Assembly (NCBI GenBank): GCA_036346205.1
Contig: JARFJB010002418.1
Span: forward strand, 372,001-436,000
Direction of reading: 5' to 3'
Origin: Vesta saturnalis
Lineage: Eukaryota > Arthropoda > Insecta > Coleoptera > Lampyridae
DNA length: 64,000 nt
Below are positions 50,501 to 61,185 of the stretch, one piece after another (position 1 is the first letter of the stretch; every line of letters starts with the position of its first letter). Both the position numbers and the translations under genes were made by a program. A model generated the notes under the pieces. The model was not told where the DNA came from and searched no databases. It saw only the letters and a program-made list of their open reading frames with translations.

Positions 50501-53500
50501 ATAATGTTCATATATTATTAAATGTTCTTTTAGAATGAGATCGATAACACTACTTCATTTTCGGATTTATCTCAATCAGTACCCTTGAAAATACCTTCGT
50601 ATGACACAATTATGAGTTTCAAAACTAATAATCAACAGAAAGTGCAAGATTGGTTATCAAACACGTCAAACCAAAACACAGTTAATATCGATTTATCTAT
50701 AGCAACAAATAAGGTTAGGTTAAAGTGTACAACTACCGAATATGCATAAATAAAAAATATTTGTAGAGCTATTCGAAGAATGATAGTAGTAAACAGCATG
50801 TCTCTCTTGTACCATGGGATTCTACAGTGGAATCTACAAGCGGTCACCTGCTTGAATCTACTATCGACATTGACAAATTACAAGATACACCTACAAATTA
50901 TTTTAAAGAAAACAATTTTACACATGACAATAATTTGACTCGTGAAAATACAACCTCTAGGGATGATCATAATGTAAGTAATTTTTGTTTATTGTTGTAT
51001 TTACCTGTCAAACTTTGACTACTTTTGTAAACTAACCAATTCAGGAGTAGAATTTTAACGAATGAATGAGTAATACACTTACATTGTCTATTTTTTTGAT
51101 AAACATCAACGTTGGTTAAGCTATGGATGTCAGTTGGACAGAATAATCTTCCTGTTACGCGGGTCGATTATTTCACCTGTCAAACTATGTAACTATGCAA
51201 CAAGTTATCAATGTATAAACAGATTATTTTGAAGAATGTATAGTATTAATTATGATTATTTTCCTTGTTTTATGTTATGTTAACCAATGAAATGTCATAA
51301 ATCTTAAAGTTCAGACCAATCGGAATAAAATATCAGCGATTATTGCACGTCAAATAAAACTTCAAGTGTTTCTGTCAGTTTTTTCTGTAATTAAATTCTT
51401 ACACGTGACATATAATGATTGTGTTTTAGCTTCAATTAATATTAGCTTTAATTTCTTATTGTTTTAGTTGTGTTCCTGTTTTTTGTATTTTTGTATTCAA
51501 TTAATATAATGTTTCATAATTTTTATTCTGAAATTAATTTAATTTATGCGGGAAATAATGTTGCCGAATACCACACGAGCTTAAATTATTCCTGGAAATT
51601 TTTTTTCGGCCACGAATATTTTAAGGAAGTTTTACCTCGTCTTCGACTTGGGATAATTTTCAAAATATTCGTGGACTCAATAAAATTTCTGGTAATAATT
51701 TAAGCTCTTGTGTTATGTATGATAATTTTTTAACATTGCCAATGAATAGTTTTATGTTTCGTTACGGGTATATGATAGAACCAATTCTGTCATTGTTATA
51801 CTGAGAATAATCTTTAGTGATTATTACCGGGAGCATCACGTTGTAGCTTTTGTTTGTTGTGACACAAGTATTTAATATAGCTCTATCTCGTGTTTGAATT
51901 AAATGTATGCATCAAAAAATAATCTAGTCAAATACAATTTGAGAGTGAGAACAAATCAGAAAACAATTAGACAGATTTCTTTTTTCCCATTTGGCAATAC
52001 CCACTCCAGCTTTACAGGCTCCATGTCTATTGCCTAACAACAAGCTTCAAGAATCTAATTATATTCTTTATTCTTATTCTCTTATAGTCGCCCTAGTGGT
52101 TAGTGGTGAAAGGTGCTTTTCCACTCAAGCGAGGTTTTGAGGAAATTGCATTTGAAGTTCTTGTGTCTTAGTAAATTGGCGTTGTAATTGGTTATAAAAA
52201 AAATGCAAATTTAACGTTCAAATCTTAACTGTATTAATTTTGAATTTAAATACAAAAATATTTTCTAAAAAAAAATGAATTTTGTGCTATTAAAATAATT
52301 ATTTGCGGCTTAGGTCTATACGCTAACACAGTTGTTAAATTTAAATTTATAATTTTGTGGCTTAACGTTAATTTACAAAAAAAAAGTAAATTTAAAGTCC
52401 AATGTTACTTTCATCATCTGAAGAATTTAAAGCGACCTCTTCGGTAGACTTCAATTTTTTGTAAAACAAGTGGTAAGCTGCAGGAATTCATAGGGAACTG
52501 CACCGTTGAATTTAAATTCTGGATCAGACAACTTATTTTTATGAAAGATTCGGGTAGGGTCTGCCTTTCTGTACTATAACCACTTGATCTTAAGCCAATT
52601 AATAATGTCTCCACTTTCATTTTTATTTATATTGTTAATCACCATAGAGGAAAAATGTTTGAAGTTTAAATAGTCAGCTCAACAACTTTATAAAATGGTT
52701 TTTTTTATTTTTGCTGTACGTACAACAGCATACTAACCATCAAGTGTAAAAATGTCGCAAGTCGCAATTTCTGAGGATCCTTTTGATCCTACACCTTCAT
52801 GCCACATATAATTAGTGGCTTCAGAAGTTGCTAAGTTGTAAACAGTAAAATTAAAAGTCTTTAACTTTTGAGCATAATATAATTTACCAACGTTAAGAGA
52901 TGGTGTTAAAAGAACTTTTTCCATATCCGTCGTATAACAAACAAAGCTGTAATTTACTTTAGATCTTTCTTTGTCGTCTTTTTTATGGTTCCTAGCTTCT
53001 TGCTTTCTAATTAGATGATGATCATACTCTTCCTGTAGTGCTAACTTTTCTTGTTCTCCAGAAGAAAAACTGCCTCTTCGTAGAGAGTTTATCAAAAACT
53101 ACAAACTTTAGTTTTGCACCCATGGTTATTTAAAATATTGGATTTTGAATGGCTATTAATAAAAGGAACACGCATTTGTTTACTCAAAAATCAGAATTGT
53201 TAAAAGTACCTAAGCGATTGGTTCATAAGATAACCTTTTCCAATACCAGTTTACAATCGGGTCTCAGTGTGAGAAGAAAAATTGTACACTATGGAAAAGA
53301 AAATTTACTCCGTAGAAGAAATAAAGAAGTTAGCGTCAGGAAATTTACCTCCAGGAATCGGAACAGAGAGGTTCAGAGCCATATCACTAAGGCAGGACCT
53401 AACTCTAACAAATGTCACGAGGCGGATGATTAACACGCAACGTTAGACAGATAAAACCGGAATATAAATTATGTTTTGGATCGGACCAAAAGCAACCGAG

Positions 53501-55947
53501 GCCACGGCGAGCAGCAACGAGGGTACAGTTATACTTAAGACTTAATTTTAACTTATATTATTTTAAAACTTAGAGAGCATGACACTATATACTCTTTCTC
53601 AAAATTGTATCGACTTTTTTCACTCAAACTTTTTATTTAGTAAAAATGCTCAAAACAATCCGAAAGAAATAAACTTGTTCGGATTATTCTCGTGGTTTTA
53701 CCAAACAATAAGTTATAAGTTTAATACAAATAGTACAGTCGTGCAACTCATTAATTCAATTTGTTTGTTTAAAATAATATACTTATAACTTGATCACCAA
53801 TTAACTAACTACTCAGACATTTCTATTCAATTTATGGTTTGGATTTTTCCAGAAAATTGTATTCAAACGAAAATGGAAAAAGAAGAAAACATATTGCAAG
53901 TTATGTTCTACTGAAGTTACTAACTTTGAACGACACTTAGAAAGAAACCACATTGATCATTACCAAGTAAGGGAATTTGTATCATTTCCTAAGAAAAGTC
54001 AAGAAAGAAAAACCATTATTATACTTTGTTAAGGAATTCTCGTCATTTCGATCAGTTTCTAAGTGGAACCATACGACCTGTCTATAAAACTAATTTAAAT
54101 ACTGGTGTAGAATACTATCCATGTTCATATTGTAAAGGTTTATATACCAAAACTTATTTAAAGCGACACTTTAAAAATTGTGTGGTTAAAGAAGTTCAAA
54201 ACAACAAATCAAAACGCAATCAACATTTATCAAGATCACAAACTCTAAATGCTTGTTCTCTGCAACGAAATTCTACAATAGATAAACTTAGAGTAACAAC
54301 AGAAGTATTTAGTATCATGAAAGCTGATGAAATATCTCTGGTTGCCAAAGAAGACATTTTAATTTGCCAGTTTGGCGAAAACTATTTAAAAAAGCACAAG
54401 AGACAACAAATGGCAGTCGTTTGCTCTAATAAATTGCGTGAACTCGCAAGACTTGTAATTCAACTAAGACTACATACTAGAAACCCTAATTATACGTTAA
54501 CAGATGCTCTTAGTCCAGTGAAATTTGACACAGTAATAGAATGTGCTAAAAGAATGGGCGGATATGACCCAGAAACCAAAAATTTCGTTCGCCTAGTTTA
54601 TCAGCTCACATTGGTACATCATTAAAGCAAGTAAGTGATATTTTAATCCGTTTATTATTAAAAGAAGACAGCTGCATTCAGTGTGATGACAAAGAAAAAA
54701 AAAATTAAAGAAATTAAAAGGTTTAGAGATTTGGTTAATAGCCAATGGACTACTGAAATAGCCAGTTTAGCTATTAAGGATTTAAATGAAAAAAAATGGC
54801 AGAAACCAACCATTTTACCATTAACGCGAGATGTTATAAAGTTTAAAGAATACCTTATATATACTGCAAATAAAGCTCTTGCAGTGTTGCAAAATAATGT
54901 AAACAGTTTAGCTTCATTTAAAGCTCTTGTGGAAACAACTCTTGTTTTAACAATACTCTATAACAAGAAGCGCATTGGAGTATACTACATTACAAAGTTA
55001 CAAAACAAACTTTTCCACTTTGAATCAAGAGGAGTGTATAAATTCGTTGTCAAACTCGGAAAAATTATTAACACGAAATTACAAACGTGTAGTGACAGGT
55101 GGAAAAGGTAGTAGAGCTGTAGTTATCTTATGTCCCCGACAGCTCCAAGAATTTGTCAATTTAATTATTAAAGTTCGGAATTCGACCACTTTTGTTCCTA
55201 ACCAAAATCCACATTTATTTAGTTTTCCAAATGCCGAAGGATGGATAAGAGCTGACACAGTAATTAGAAAATATGCAATGAGAGCTGGTTTACAGCAACC
55301 AAAAGAAATTACATCCAATAAATTACGCAAACAAATTGCAACAGTTATGCAAATATTAAATTTAGATAAAGAAGAAACGGAACAGTTCGCAAAATTTATG
55401 GGGCACTCTGAAAAAACGCACAATGAATTCTACAAGTATTATAATTAATAAAACATATTTTATGCTGTATTACAGGTTACCTCAAGATGCCCATGAAACG
55501 GCAAAAGTATCAAAACTGTTAATAATGATGGATAAAGGTATAGGGGATAAATACAAAGGAAAGTCGTTGCATGAGATTGAGATCGATCCACAAACTGAGT
55601 ACGCCGAAAGTGATAATTCTGAAGAAGAAGAAGAAGTGATACAGAAAGTTTTCAAACCTTACACTGAAACTACCCTACAAGAAGATGACGAAGGGTCAGT
55701 GCCAGGAAGAAAGTTTAAAGGTAAAGTATTAGCGTTTTTAAACAATAAAAAACGATTTCTTTTAGGTCGTTCACGATGGAGTGCAGAACAAAAAATGGTT
55801 GTAAGAGAGCATTTCAAAGAAAACATTCAATTAAAAAAAGTACCGAAAAAAGAAGAGTGTGAAAATTTAAAAAATAGATACAAGCAGTTACTATTTGGTA
55901 AAGATTGGATTAAAATAAAAACACTAGTTTATAATTCTTACAGATAA
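44596..55947 (+). CDS. Zinc-finger tyrosine-recombinase-like gene with SANT-like tail, six exons (Crypton-related family)
   Basis: Exons: 1, 44596-44627 (MECVNKNVTK, GTAAGT donor); 2, 48677-48756 (TALKPSRGKLLVALAKK); 3, 50534-50713; 4, 50767-50973; 5, 53853-55435; 6, 55476-55947. Phases fit at 1/2, 3/4, 4/5 and 5/6; 2/3 does not fit as written. Exon 5 has a finger YCKLCSTEV...RHLERNH, a second YPCSYCKGLY...RHFKNC, then a recombinase domain: R in NKKRIG (about 54964), K in TGGKGSR (about 55102), R in NKLRKQIAT (about 55325), GH in MGHSEKTHNEFY (about 55402) with the Tyr eight residues on. Exon 6 ends in a SANT-like helix set (RSRWSAEQKMVVREHF). The classical His before the second Arg is Asn. 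Four one-base gaps (near 54020, 54597, 54700, 54972) interrupt exon 5. Function unknown; relatives occur widely in insects and, I believe, fish. Confidence 0.72.
44637..47514 (+). mobile_element. pogo/Tigger-like DNA transposon 2, in intron 1 of the recombinase-like gene
   Basis: The termini CCGTAAAATGGGGCGACTTT (left) and the complement of CCGTAAAATAGGGTGGCTTT (right) are each bordered by TA. Inner variants with TGGGGTGGCATTGTGCC-like sequence lie around 47130-47330. It lies eight bases past the exon 1 donor of the host gene, leaving the GTAAGTG intact. Confidence 0.9.
45106..47014 (+). pseudogene. pogo-like transposase of element 2
   Basis: The ATG at 45106 follows a TTTTTTCAG acceptor. 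The protein starts MPRKYQRLVGSRYYKNYTDD and has a psq-type HTH (ISIREAAKKYSIHRNTL) split by a short intron (about 45232-45288). A CENP-B-like HTH follows, then the catalytic residues: D in WNYDETNLGD, D in LIGDNLSSHLN, D in LLQPLDVAYF. A frame break of a few missing bases occurs just after the first Asp (about 45720) and another near 46700. After this the frame stays open to TAA at 47012 with the tail motif YTIVQYDSNFFPG. All three acidic residues survive. Confidence 0.87.
47515..48676. other. Remainder of intron 1, AT-rich
   Basis: No gene or clear repeat seen. It ends in a T-rich tract and the TTTGCAG acceptor of exon 2. Confidence 0.5.
48945..49100. repeat. Large palindrome P1
   Basis: The two halves are reverse complements over about 75 bases with around 80 percent match, centred on CCCGAGTCGAAGACGAGGG near 49020. 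Inner arms carry CACAAATGTTTTGA and its partner TCAAAACATTTGTG. It lies in intron 2 of the recombinase-like gene. Confidence 0.75.
49104..49182. repeat. Small palindrome between P1 and P2
   Basis: Outer arms GAAAATATCCC and GGGATATTTTC and inner arms GGGAGATTT and AAAATCTCCC nest around 49155. Confidence 0.6.
49186..49328. repeat. Large palindrome P2
   Basis: Arms of about 70 bases centred on GAACTCGTGCTTCGCACTCG near 49255. Inner partners are AAAATTGAAC and TTCAATTTT, then GAGTTAAAACC and GGTTTTAACGAG, then ATCATCGG and ATCATCGAT-type outer parts. Confidence 0.75.
49589..50329. mobile_element. Non-autonomous Tc1/mariner-type MITE, 741 bp
   Basis: Ends CAGTATGTCGTCCCATTTAAG (left) and the complement of CAATGTGTTGCATTTAAG (right), each next to TA. 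Matching inverted blocks continue inward (AACTTTGAAC at 49715 and its complement near 50213; CATGACTTCGCAAG and CTTTGCAAAC-type partners). No transposase inside. It lies in intron 2 of the recombinase-like gene. Confidence 0.65.
50974..51571. other. Intron 4, left part
   Basis: AT-rich, no gene recognised, up to palindrome P3. Confidence 0.4.
51572..51713. repeat. Large palindrome P3, related to P1
   Basis: Arms start CACACGAGCTTAAATTATT and end AATAATTTAAGCTCTTGTGT, centred on ACCTCGTCTTCGACTTGGG near 51643. The centre is the reverse complement of the P1 centre with two changes. The arms share CCGGAAATTT- and CAAAACATTTGTG-like blocks with P1 but have drifted. Confidence 0.75.
51714..52413. 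other. Intron 4, middle part
   Basis: No gene or repeat recognised. Confidence 0.4.
52414..53095 (-). pseudogene. Fragments of an insect transposase-like protein (unnamed family)
   Basis: The minus-strand exon 53095 to about 52738 encodes a Lys/Glu-rich helix, then the pattern YSFVCYTTDMEKVLLTP, YAQKLKTFNFTVYNL and GSKGSSEIATC, ending at a GTTAGT donor. I know this pattern from many uncharacterised insect proteins (usually F-DLEK-L-P, then YNLG, then R-S-EI-SC) that behave like transposable-element genes. A further piece at 52620-52414 carries GYSTERQTLPESF in one frame and KLSDPEFKFN in another, matching their C-terminus. The middle, with a C-GQN-N motif, is absent. It lies antisense in intron 4 of the recombinase-like gene. 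Confidence 0.45.
53434..53852. other. Intron 4, right part
   Basis: No gene recognised. It ends in the TTTTTCCAG acceptor of exon 5. Confidence 0.4.
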
Positions 55948-56411
55948 ATAGTTGTTTAAAAATATTGTAAAAAATGTTATTTTAAACAAATTGCTAACTG
56001 CAACTTTTATTTTCAGATTTCAGGTTTTGTAACAATTAAATGTAGCCAAAAACCTAATAATAGTAAAGCTTATTTTACTGATTAATTATTTATATGGAGA
56101 AAAATTGACGAAATATTAATATTTTGTTGAAACAAATTAATTACAATTAAATGAAAATGGCAATAAATAAGCTAAGCCAAGTGCTACAAACAATTCTTAT
56201 ATTAACTGATTTATTTTATATTTCGGTCTAATTTCGTACTTCTTTCAGACTCACATATTGAAAAGTAGATGAAAGTCCTGCAACAGGTATCTATTGTATC
56301 AAAATAAAAATACTACAAAATTACTTACCCCAAATATCATTAAGATAATAGCATTGATTTGTTAATCAATGATAATAGTCCTATTCAAAGTATTCTATAA
56401 TAGTTATTTTT
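55948..56411. other. 3' flank of the recombinase-like gene
   Basis: AT-rich, no coding signal; it probably contains the 3' UTR. No strong polyadenylation signal stands out. Confidence 0.4.
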
Positions 56412-56532
56412 GTAACTAGTGCGCTGTTTACACATTTCTTGGTGCGAGGCCGTCCTTTTTTACTCGAGACGTAGCCGAGCGATAAAATATGAGGCCGAGC
56501 ACCATAAATGTGACAGTGCACGTATTGCGAAC
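56412..56532. repeat. Large palindrome P4
   Basis: Arms of about 60 bases around CTCGAGACGTAGCCGAG (about 56463-56479). Partners include GGTGCGAGGCCG and CGGCCTC/CGAGCACC-type sequence, and CACATTT with AAATGTG. Same general plan as P1-P3 but different arm sequence. Confidence 0.7.
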
Positions 56533-56808
56533 AAAATTGTAATCGTTTACATAAAATTAGAAAAAAATTAAATTTTGAAATATTTGATGATAAATGTCAA
56601 ATTAAATACATAAAAAAAAGTTTATATATTTAGTTATATACCACATTTTTGTTTATGTATTAAATGTAACGATTACAAAAATGAATAAATACCTTGCATA
56701 CTTATTTACTCTCATAAAAATCACAAAAGTTTCATTTGGAATTTTTTAAATAACCTTTACTTTTGGTAGCAATGTAAAATGCATTTCCTAATTTTATTCA
56801 AATAGAAT

Positions 56809-57091
56809 ACATTATGTGGTGTGGAGGTGTATGGACCACACGTGCAACCATTCCAAAATATGCTCCAGTAACAAATAATTTTAAAGGCTATGCAGATGGA
56901 GATAACGTGCAAAGTAAAGTACATTAAGAACTCTAAATTAGTAGCAATTTTTAAAATACAAAATGTAGAATTGCAGAAATAGTCATTTGATTCTTATTAT
57001 TAGACCTTGATGAAGCTAACATAACGCGGCGAAAGGGAGATTCATACACAGAATTTGTAAATACATGTTTTGAAGCTGTGATAATTAAATT
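56809..57091 (+). other. Two possible short coding exons of an unknown gene
   Basis: After TTCAAATAG at 56808 a frame reads EYIMWCGGVWTTRATIPKYA and on to about 56920, where CAAA|GTAAAG could be a donor. A second open stretch after TTATTAG (about 57003) reads LDEANITRRKGDSYTEFVNT and joins the first in phase. Composition is protein-like and unlike neighbouring DNA. No family recognised, no start or end found, and no good donor follows. It could be a gene remnant. Confidence 0.3.
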
Positions 57092-57504
57092 TTTTCATTT
57101 TTCTACATGTTACTTTAATACTTTCTCTGATATTATAATATCCTACTAAAATAGGTTGAAATTTTTATTAAAGAAATTATTACATTTTATACAAAAGTTT
57201 GCAAAGGAAAACTTTGATTTAATAAAGTTAAGTATAAGAGAATTTAAAAACATTGAAAAGCAAAGATTGAATTCCCTCGTTCATACTAAAAGAATCCGAT
57301 TTCATGTCATCTTGAACAACTTGAAATAGCCAATTAATTTTAAAATCTCCATTAATAGTGGAATGGTGTATCGTCTCCATATTAATGACTCGTCTCGTGT
57401 ATATTTTCGTTAATTGAATAATGACTAAATGGGCAGAGATTCTATTTTAAACAAGAAGAAATGATCCTCTATAAAAGGGCATTAATGAAATAAACACAAA
57501 TTAA

Positions 57505-57794
57505 TTGTTTAGTTGTAACTTAAGGGTTAAGTTACGTGAAAGGTTTATAGTTGTCACCAGCTCACATTCCATTAACGTCCCTAGCAAATGTGACTACTTT
57601 CTTTGGGGAATGATAAAAACAACTTGTGCGTTCTTCTCCAATTGCGTCCCGGAAAGAATTGTGGAATCGTATTACGAACAAATGTAACAATAAAAAATAA
57701 TCATGAGTTATTAGAAAAAGTAGACTTCAATTTTCGACGAAGAATAAATTTATGCCTGAGAGAAAACCGTGACCATTTTCAACAATTTTTATAA
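57505..57794 (+). pseudogene. mariner transposase C-terminal remnant
   Basis: CDYFLWGMIKTTC (about 57586-57624) is the block after the third Asp of mariner-type enzymes. In another frame FNFRRRINLCLRENRDHFQQFL closes the protein at 57792-57794, the usual mariner end. The rest of the element is gone; no terminal repeats seen. Confidence 0.7.
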
Positions 57795-58320
57795 ATTATC
57801 ATTATCAATTCTGTTTTCTATTGTTTATTTGTTTTTCTATTTAATTATTTTTATTTACAATTGTTTGATGATTTTGAGTAAAATTAATAAAGTACAACAT
57901 GTCTTTAGTTATTCGCTTTTTGTATGAAAACGACAAAGTTTTTTAAAAAATAACGAGAGTAAAAAAGTTTTAGAATTGAATTACTTATAAAATGAAGTAA
58001 TCATGTATTAAATCCGCCAACGGGTTAAAACGGTCTGTTAAATTTTAGGGGAGCATCAACCCTTTCAAATGCTACAATTGATCTCTACTTACTACCAATT
58101 AATACTCTTGATATACCCACAACGTATACCAAATTTGGTTTTTACAACTTAATGTATTACTGAGATATTGAGTTTTTTAGAACTTTAGCTCTTTATTTCA
58201 TGAAAACGGATAATCCAATTCTAGTAAAATTTTATGACATTTCCTATGTTAATGAGGTCTATCAAATCATGAAAGGTAAAAAAACTGGGTTTTATATTTA
58301 GTCGTTAAACAAACATTTTA
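57795..58320. other. AT-rich spacer before a piggyBac element
   Basis: No coding signal or repeat recognised. Confidence 0.4.
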
Positions 58321-60670
58321 CCTAGAACGACGGGGAGCGGTCAAAATGGCTGCTGCAATATTGTAATACTTTACCTTCTTGTAACTTTACAAAAAATACT
58401 ACTAACAATGAAATGCATTACTGTATGGTTATCGTATTTTATTTATACAATAGACTACAAATTCCGAGAAAAGAAATTTATACGTTAGTGATAACTAATA
58501 ATTCCGTATTCCGTGTTATCTACTTGAGATAACGTTGTCTGCATCCTTATTGTGCGTACGTGTGTATACAAAGTTATGATGACTCAATCCAATTGAAATG
58601 TCGCTATCCCTACTACGGTACATAATTCATTTATTCTTTACTTTATTCGTGCAGTGTAATTGAACGGTTATCCTCGTACTATTTTGTGTCGTTGACGTGT
58701 TCGTTTAGTGCGTAAAATCTGTCGGCGATGTCGCGTCGATTAACTGATGAAGAATTATTGGCTGTGCTACAAGAACTTGACGAAAATAGTAGTGATAGTG
58801 ACAGTGCTAAAGAAGATACTGCGGTTTCTAACGAAAACGAAATAGTAGAAACCAATTGTACCAACTCTGAGGCAGAAACAAGCTCCGACAGCAGTGAGAC
58901 GCCCGCCTCAACTCCCACTCAACGTATTACACCATTTCTACAAATCTTTGTGCAAAAGATGGAACTATATGGAAAATAATAGATGACAACATTGCGTCTC
59001 GTGGAAGGTTTAGTGCACAAAATGTTGTAAAAGAAAAGGCAGGTCCAACACCTTATGCTAACAGAAATATTGGAGGGAATGATGCTTCATCATGGCACCC
59101 ATTGTTTTCAGAATCTATGTTGAAGCATATTCAAAAATGTACCATCGAAGAAGCTCATCGTCAATTGCAATCGAATATATGGAGTGTTTCAAAAGAAGAG
59201 CTTGATGCATTTATAGCATTGACTTATGCAAGAGGAGCTATGTGCGCTTCAACATTAGACTTGAACGACATGTGGTCAAAAGAGTGGGGGCCACCAATAT
59301 TCGCTGAAACAATGTCACGTGATCGCTACAAGGAAATTCTTCGCTTCCTGCGCTTTGACCAGAAATCAAACCGTTCAAATAGGCTCGTAAACGACAGATT
59401 CGCCCTGGCTTCTGATATATGGTCACCATTTGTAAACAATTCCCAAATCTGCTTTATACCAGGAGAAAATATCACAATTGATGAACAACTTTTGCCATGT
59501 ATAACACGTTGCAAGTTTATCCAGTACATGGCAAATAAACCTGACAAATTTGGATTAAAATTCTGGTTGGCTGTTGATCTAGAAACTAAATACTTCCTAA
59601 ATGGATTTATGTATTTAGGAAAAGACGAAGAAAGAAATAGAAATCTTCAACTAGGCGAGTTTGTGGTTATGAAGCTTATGGATCCGTTCCTTTCTAAAGG
59701 AAGAAATGTCACGACTGATAATTTTTTTACATCGCAGAAACTCGCGGACTCACTGATGGCTAAAGGTACATCAATCGTTGGTACAATAAGACAGAATCGA
59801 AGGGAACTTCCGTCCATTTGTAAAGACACAAGTACAGAGCGCTATTCATCTAAAATACTTGTGAACAATCAAAAAACTCTCACCATCTACCGTTGCAAAC
59901 AAAAGAAGAATGTCTGTATTTTGAGTACCCTTCATAATTATGTTGAATTTACTGACAATGCAAAAAGGCTTCCAGAAACTGTGAAGTATTATAATTCAAC
60001 AAAGTGTAGTGTCGATGTTCTCGACCAAATGAGCCGCCTATACACGACGCGATCTGCTTCAAGAAGATGGCCTGTTTACATTTTTTATAATATTTTGGAC
60101 TTTGCAGCTATAAACGCATGAATTTTATTTAGTGAATGCAATAAGACACAAATTTCCCGCCGACGCTACATTTTGAATCTTGTGAATGAATTGAGATCTC
60201 CGTATATAGCGAAAAAGAATATACCAAGAGGACTGCCTTCCACAGATGGACAATTGAATAAAAAACGTCGTCAATGCTCACAGTGTCGTAACAAAACAAT
60301 GGATTTGTGTTCTTTATGTGTGAAGCTACATGTGGAAAATGCCAAGAACGGTGTATAAAGAACGTTTACTGCAAAATATGGGTTGAAAAAGACAAAGAAT
60401 TAACGTAAACCAAGATTTCACATTTTCTATTCACTTTTTAGGTTAATAAAAACTTAAATATTATTACAATATTGTTATACGATTGTTTGTTAACAAGAAA
60501 AAGTAGTATAAGTATGCATAATTAATAACAAGAAAATAATAATTTAGTATAAACACTGTATATACTCAATGAATAAAAGTATTATTTAAAGCAAATCAAA
60601 GTATTGTTATGGGGTCAAAATGACCGCAGCCCGTCGTTTTAGGTAGTTTAAAATATCCGTCGTTCTAGTG
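58321..60670 (+). mobile_element. piggyBac element (PGBD4-like), damaged left terminus
   Basis: The right end CCGTCGTTCTAGTG is followed by TTAA at 60671-60674. At the left, CCTAGAACGACGG at 58321 matches the inverted terminus with small changes, and the expected TTAA reads TTTA (58317-58320). Sub-terminal CGGTCAAAATGG-type repeats occur at both ends. The transposase gene is between. Confidence 0.85.
58728..60408 (+). pseudogene. piggyBac transposase (PGBD4-like), nonsense and frameshifts
   Basis: Starts MSRRLTDEELLAVLQEL with a Ser/Asp/Glu-rich N-terminus. A frame change near 58932 lies in a short T run. Core Asp residues lie in ENITIDEQLLP, NVTTDNFFTSQ and CSVDVLDQMSRLY. The Trp expected after DFAAINA is TGA at 60119-60121, after which the frame continues (ILFSECNKTQ). 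The terminal Cys-rich finger starts CSQCRNKTMDLC and, after a one-base shift, continues CGKCQERCIKNVYC to TAA at 60406-60408. All three catalytic Asp are kept. Confidence 0.88.
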
Positions 60671-60718
60671 TTAAACTTTAAAGGCATATGTACTGTAGAG
60701 TAGATAATCGTTGCTTAC

Positions 60719-61185
60719 TTGGAAAAGCTTCCCTTGCAGTTTCTTGTGTGATGGCGAAAATATGACGCAATCTTTCTTGATCATTTACGGGAAGGGGCAT
60801 ATCGTTTCTACCGCGTTTTATAATTTGAATGTAATGCGAGTATGATTGGTTGTCGTTTTTAAAATCAAATATGTCGTAAATGAAGAATTTTTGAATGCAT
60901 GTCCTCAGTCTTGGAATGATGCCGTAAGGGCCAAGGCTCGTTTGTGCTTCGTCACATACCCCAAGGTTGGTGTGTGGAGGTAGTGAAATGTTTACGCCTA
61001 TATGGAGATTAAGTGAAGCTATCGTGGAGTTTGTCTCGTTACCCTTGATTGAGGGATTATTTTGGGATATCTCGCCTCCTTGTGTCGAATGGTGCTGGCC
61101 CTAACTCCTTTGTAGTTCTTTCGCACCTGGTGTGCGGATCAAAAGTAAATAGTGAGTAAAAGTGTTGACGACTTCGTGTAAATGG
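60719..61185 (-). CDS. Probable internal exon of an unknown host gene
   Basis: On the minus strand a frame opens after an acceptor at 61187-61186 (T-rich tract, CTTAG) and ends at a strong donor CCAA|GTAAGC at 60719. It reads FTFDPHTRCERTTKELGPAP and, after one A-run length change near 61065, continues through LNLHIGVNISLPPHTNLGV, GPYGIIPRLRTC, FIYDIFDF and NDQERLRHIFAITQE. About 155 codons have no other stop. Base composition is more balanced than the surrounding DNA and no transposon motif is present, so I take it for part of a host gene. Its neighbouring exons are not seen; a piggyBac sits in the downstream intron. Family not recognised. Confidence 0.5.

Noticed and set aside
53149..53433. 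94-residue basic ORF in intron 4 of the recombinase-like gene
   Set aside because: No family, low-complexity basic composition and no splice context; likely chance.
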